From: Nocardia anocheti
Lineage (GTDB): Bacteria; Actinomycetota; Actinomycetes; Mycobacteriales; Mycobacteriaceae
Direction of reading: 5' to 3'
NCBI RefSeq assembly: GCF_029675105.1
Contig: NZ_JAQQFV010000001.1
Coordinates: forward strand, 434,001 to 498,000
DNA length: 64,000 nt
A program made the position numbers and the translations under genes. The notes under the pieces were generated by a model. That model saw nothing but the letters and a program-made list of their open reading frames with translations. It ran no database searches and was not told where the DNA came from. Positions 61,842-64,000 of this stretch are shown here, piece after piece (positions within the stretch are counted from its first letter, which is position 1; every line of letters begins with the position of its first letter).

Positions 61842-62480
61842 ATGACCGGGGTCAAGGATCGCCTGCTCACCACCATCGCCGACCAGCTCGGTAATCCGCA
61901 CGGCCTGCTCGGCAAGGGGGTGGCCTTCGTCCTCAACCGGGGGAACAAGCGCGCTATCACCGCCGCCGTCGACGCGGCCGCCCCGCGCCCCGGCGCCACC
62001 GTGGCCGATATCGGCTTCGGCGGCGGCGTCGGCCTGGGCCTGCTGCTCGACCGGGTGGGCACCGAGGGCGTCGTACACGGCATCGAACCCTCCCCCGACA
62101 TGCTCGCCCGCGCGCGCACCCGTTTCGCCATGGAATCGGCCGCGGGCCGCCTGGCACTCACCGACGGGTCACTGACGGCCCTCGGCCTGCCCGAGGCGAG
62201 CCTGGACGCGGCCATCACCGTCAACACGATCTATTTCCTCGCCGATCTCCCCGCCGCCTGCGCGGAACTCGCGCGCGTGCTGCGTCCCGGCGCGACGGCG
62301 GTGGTCGGCATCGGCGACCCGGAGGCGATGGGCAAGATGCCTTTCACCGCTTACGGATTCACCTTGCGTCCGGTCGGCGAGGTCATCGCGGCGCTGACCG
62401 CGGCGGGCCTCACGGTCGAGCACACCACGCTGCCGAATCCGCCGATTCCGCATCACCTGCTCGTCGCTCGCAAGTCCTGA
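61842..62480 (+). CDS. Class I SAM-dependent methyltransferase
   Basis: A 212-residue methyltransferase. Motif I reads VADIGFGGGVGLGLLL, followed by VHGIEPSPDMLARAR (acidic residue binding the ribose) and ARVLRPGATAVVGI. Close to UbiE/ArsM-like small methyltransferases; substrate unknown. TACGAT at 61830-61835 lies 7 bases before the ATG, hinting at a leaderless message; the open frame upstream to 61785 is not needed. Confidence 0.83.
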   Translation: MTGVKDRLLTTIADQLGNPHGLLGKGVAFVLNRGNKRAITAAVDAAAPRPGATVADIGFGGGVGLGLLLDRVGTEGVVHGIEPSPDMLARARTRFAMESAAGRLALTDGSLTALGLPEASLDAAITVNTIYFLADLPAACAELARVLRPGATAVVGIGDPEAMGKMPFTAYGFTLRPVGEVIAALTAAGLTVEHTTLPNPPIPHHLLVARKS

Positions 62481-62523
62481 TCGCACCGGTCTCTCCCGGC
62501 ACCGATCCGGGCTGTCCGAACTC

Positions 62524-62552
62524 TTGACCGACCGGTCGGTCATCCGTACCGT
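62524..62552 (+). promoter_or_regulatory. TetR-type operator on the hydrolase promoter
   Basis: TGACCGACCGGTCGGTCA (62525-62542) is a perfect 18-bp palindrome. It overlaps TTGACC (62524-62529), which with a 17-base spacer and TACCGT (62547-62552) makes a plausible promoter. The TetR gene at the end of the operon is the natural repressor. Confidence 0.8.
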
Positions 62553-62596
62553 CGGTACATGGAGATCAGCACCGTCGCGCTCCGACGGGACACACC

Positions 62597-63439
62597 ATGA
62601 CCAGCCCGCTCACAGTGCCGACGCCCTTCGGCGAAGTCGCCGTCCATCTCAGCGGTCGCGCCCCCGGCGACGCGCCGGGACTGCTACTGCTGCACGCGAA
62701 TCCAGGCGATCATCGTGATTTCGACCCGCTCACCCACGCGCTGCGCCAGGACTGGGCGATCGCGGCCGTGGACTGGCCCGGGTACGGCGCCTCGACGGTC
62801 ACCGATCCCGACGCGTTCGGGGTGGCGGCGCTCGGCGAGATCGCCGAACTCGTCGTCGAGGCGTTGCGCGCCAACGGCTTCCCTTCCCTCACGGTGATCG
62901 GCAACAGTGTCGGCGGGTACGCGGCGGTGCGGTTGGCCGAGCGCGCGGCGGCCCACATCCGGGGGCTGGTGTTGGTGCAGCCCGCCGGGTTCGTCGCGCG
63001 GAATCCGTTGACCAGGGCGGTGTTCCGTCTCATGGCCGCGCCCGCTGTCGCGCGGTACGCGGTGGTGCCGTGCGCGCGGATGTATCTGGGTTCCCCGCGC
63101 GCGGTGGGCGTGCGGCCGATTCTCGAACGGGCGCGGCGGGTCACGGGTGATCCGGTTCGGCTCGCGGTCTATCGGCGGTTGTGGGGCAGTCTCGACGACC
63201 CGCGCGTCGACCTGCCCGCCGCCGGGCCGCTGCTGCCGGAGGTACCGGTCCTGGTGGTCTGGGGACGGCGCGATCCGATCAATCCGTGGCTGCTCAACCG
63301 ACGCGGGGTGGCGCGGGCGCTGCCGGGGGCCGAGGTGGCCGTGCTCGCGGCGCGCCACGAACCGTTCGCCGAGAAGCCCGTGCTGTTCCTGGACGCGGTG
63401 CGCGAGTTCCTGTCCGCCCGGGCGGAGCTGTCGTCGTGA
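62597..63439 (+). CDS. Alpha/beta hydrolase
   Basis: A 280-residue alpha/beta hydrolase. LLLHANPGDHRDF gives the oxyanion region, VIGNSVGGYAAVRL the nucleophile Ser, VVWGRRDPINP the acid Asp and AARHEPFAEKP the His, so the triad is complete. No signal peptide. It is in an operon with TetR (4-base overlap) and starts 45 bases after the predicted -10. Confidence 0.88.
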   Translation: MTSPLTVPTPFGEVAVHLSGRAPGDAPGLLLLHANPGDHRDFDPLTHALRQDWAIAAVDWPGYGASTVTDPDAFGVAALGEIAELVVEALRANGFPSLTVIGNSVGGYAAVRLAERAAAHIRGLVLVQPAGFVARNPLTRAVFRLMAAPAVARYAVVPCARMYLGSPRAVGVRPILERARRVTGDPVRLAVYRRLWGSLDDPRVDLPAAGPLLPEVPVLVVWGRRDPINPWLLNRRGVARALPGAEVAVLAARHEPFAEKPVLFLDAVREFLSARAELSS

Positions 63440-63972
63440 GGTCGCCCGAGCCCGGCCGCCGCGCGCTGCTCGACGCGGGCCGGAACCTGTTGGCCACCGC
63501 GACGCTGGGCAAGCTGTCGATCAACGCCATCACCGCCGAGGCGGGCATGGCCAAGGGCAGCTTCTATCAGCACTGGCCCAGCCGCGAGGACTATCTCCTC
63601 GCCCTGCACACCGCCTTCCACGACGACCTCGCCGAACGCGTCGAGACGGCGATCACCGACCTCGCGCCGGGCGAGGAACGTCTCGCGACCGTCGTCACCA
63701 CCTATCTGGACGGCTGCCTGGCCGAACCGGCGACGAAGGGTCTGTTGGTGCAGGCACGCACCGACGCGGGCCTGCAAGGCGCCGTCTCGGCCCGCAACGC
63801 CACCGCCGCCGATCTCCTGCGCGCCGACCTGGCCGCCCTGGGCTGGGACGATCCGCACCCGGTCGCCGTGCTGCTGGTGGCCGCCATCGCGGAAACCGCC
63901 CTGCTGGAACTCGACGCCGCCGCCCCCCGCCCGGACCTGCGCGCGGCTCTGCTGCGATTGGCCCGGCGCTGA
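63436..63972 (+). CDS. TetR family transcriptional regulator
   Basis: A 178-residue TetR. The helix-turn-helix is at residues ~8-50 (LSINAITAEAGMAKGSFYQHWPSREDYL cut within). The C-terminal domain is a short Ala/Leu-rich helical ligand domain. GTG 63436 overlaps the stop of the hydrolase. It most likely represses its own operon through the palindrome at 62525. Confidence 0.88.
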   Translation: MRSPEPGRRALLDAGRNLLATATLGKLSINAITAEAGMAKGSFYQHWPSREDYLLALHTAFHDDLAERVETAITDLAPGEERLATVVTTYLDGCLAEPATKGLLVQARTDAGLQGAVSARNATAADLLRADLAALGWDDPHPVAVLLVAAIAETALLELDAAAPRPDLRAALLRLARR

Positions 63973-64000
63973 CGGGGAAACGACAAGAGGCCCGATCCGA

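Overview
The window is a GC-rich actinobacterial chromosome segment, most likely from Nocardia or a close relative in the Mycobacteriales. The evidence is very high third-position GC, frequent GTG starts, several start codons placed 6-8 bases after a -10 hexamer (leaderless style), a PE/PPE/EspG trio, LysX, a cutinase-family protein, and a gene order that echoes the Mycobacterium tuberculosis Rv3835-Rv3859 region near the origin. No tRNA, rRNA, CRISPR array, transposase or phage gene was seen. Assignments rest on reading protein and DNA motifs; no database search was run.

Region by region: 1-2060 holds the end of an aldehyde dehydrogenase, a septum-formation membrane protein and a small zinc metallopeptidase. 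2169-4487 is a compact PE-PPE-EspG type VII secretion set with no ESX core genes beside it. A 53-bp tandem repeat (4484-4667) joins it to the convergent gpm-like/pheA pair. 6960-11620 is an iron block: an IdeR-type iron box before a DUF2470 gene, a CPBP protease, an LCP cell-wall ligase, a ferritin paralogue lacking ferroxidase ligands, and a normal ferritin with three 15-bp repeats above a leaderless promoter. 11630-16730 carries DUF5926, a GDPD phosphodiesterase, a DUF4328-like membrane protein, rhodanese, an unknown protein and sodA. 17540-18476 is a manganese (yybP-ykoY type) riboswitch followed by a GDT1/TMEM165 transporter, next to a TetR/SDR pair. 20113-26040 holds an SDR, a methyltransferase, GNAT, htpG and a RecB-like nuclease.

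26174-29596 ends in a copper cassette (YcnI, CopC, CopD). 29661-36366 contains an SRPBCC protein, rraA, an S4 protein, the large lysX, a PYGQ-repeat membrane protein and a phosphatase. 36416-40234 has a cutinase-like esterase, a reductase and a four-gene roadblock/LC7 operon with a winged-helix partner but no GTPase. 40537-44269 has a TPR protein, a hipBA module with three evenly spaced operators, and a secreted beta-propeller. 44340-50454 is gltBD, whose upstream region shows three tight hairpins. 51391-61131 holds DUF4407, a class III cyclase, and the DUF4129-MoxR-DUF58 operon with RDD and SpoIIM genes; a cluster of DnaA-box-like 9-mers lies here. The end (61842-63972) is a methyltransferase and a TetR-controlled hydrolase with a perfect palindromic operator.

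Functional themes are metal homeostasis (iron storage and sensing, manganese export, copper handling, Fe/Mn superoxide dismutase), cell envelope building (LCP, LysX, septum formation, MoxR/DUF58), nitrogen assimilation (GltBD), and small regulatory modules (hipBA, roadblock operon, TetR pairs).
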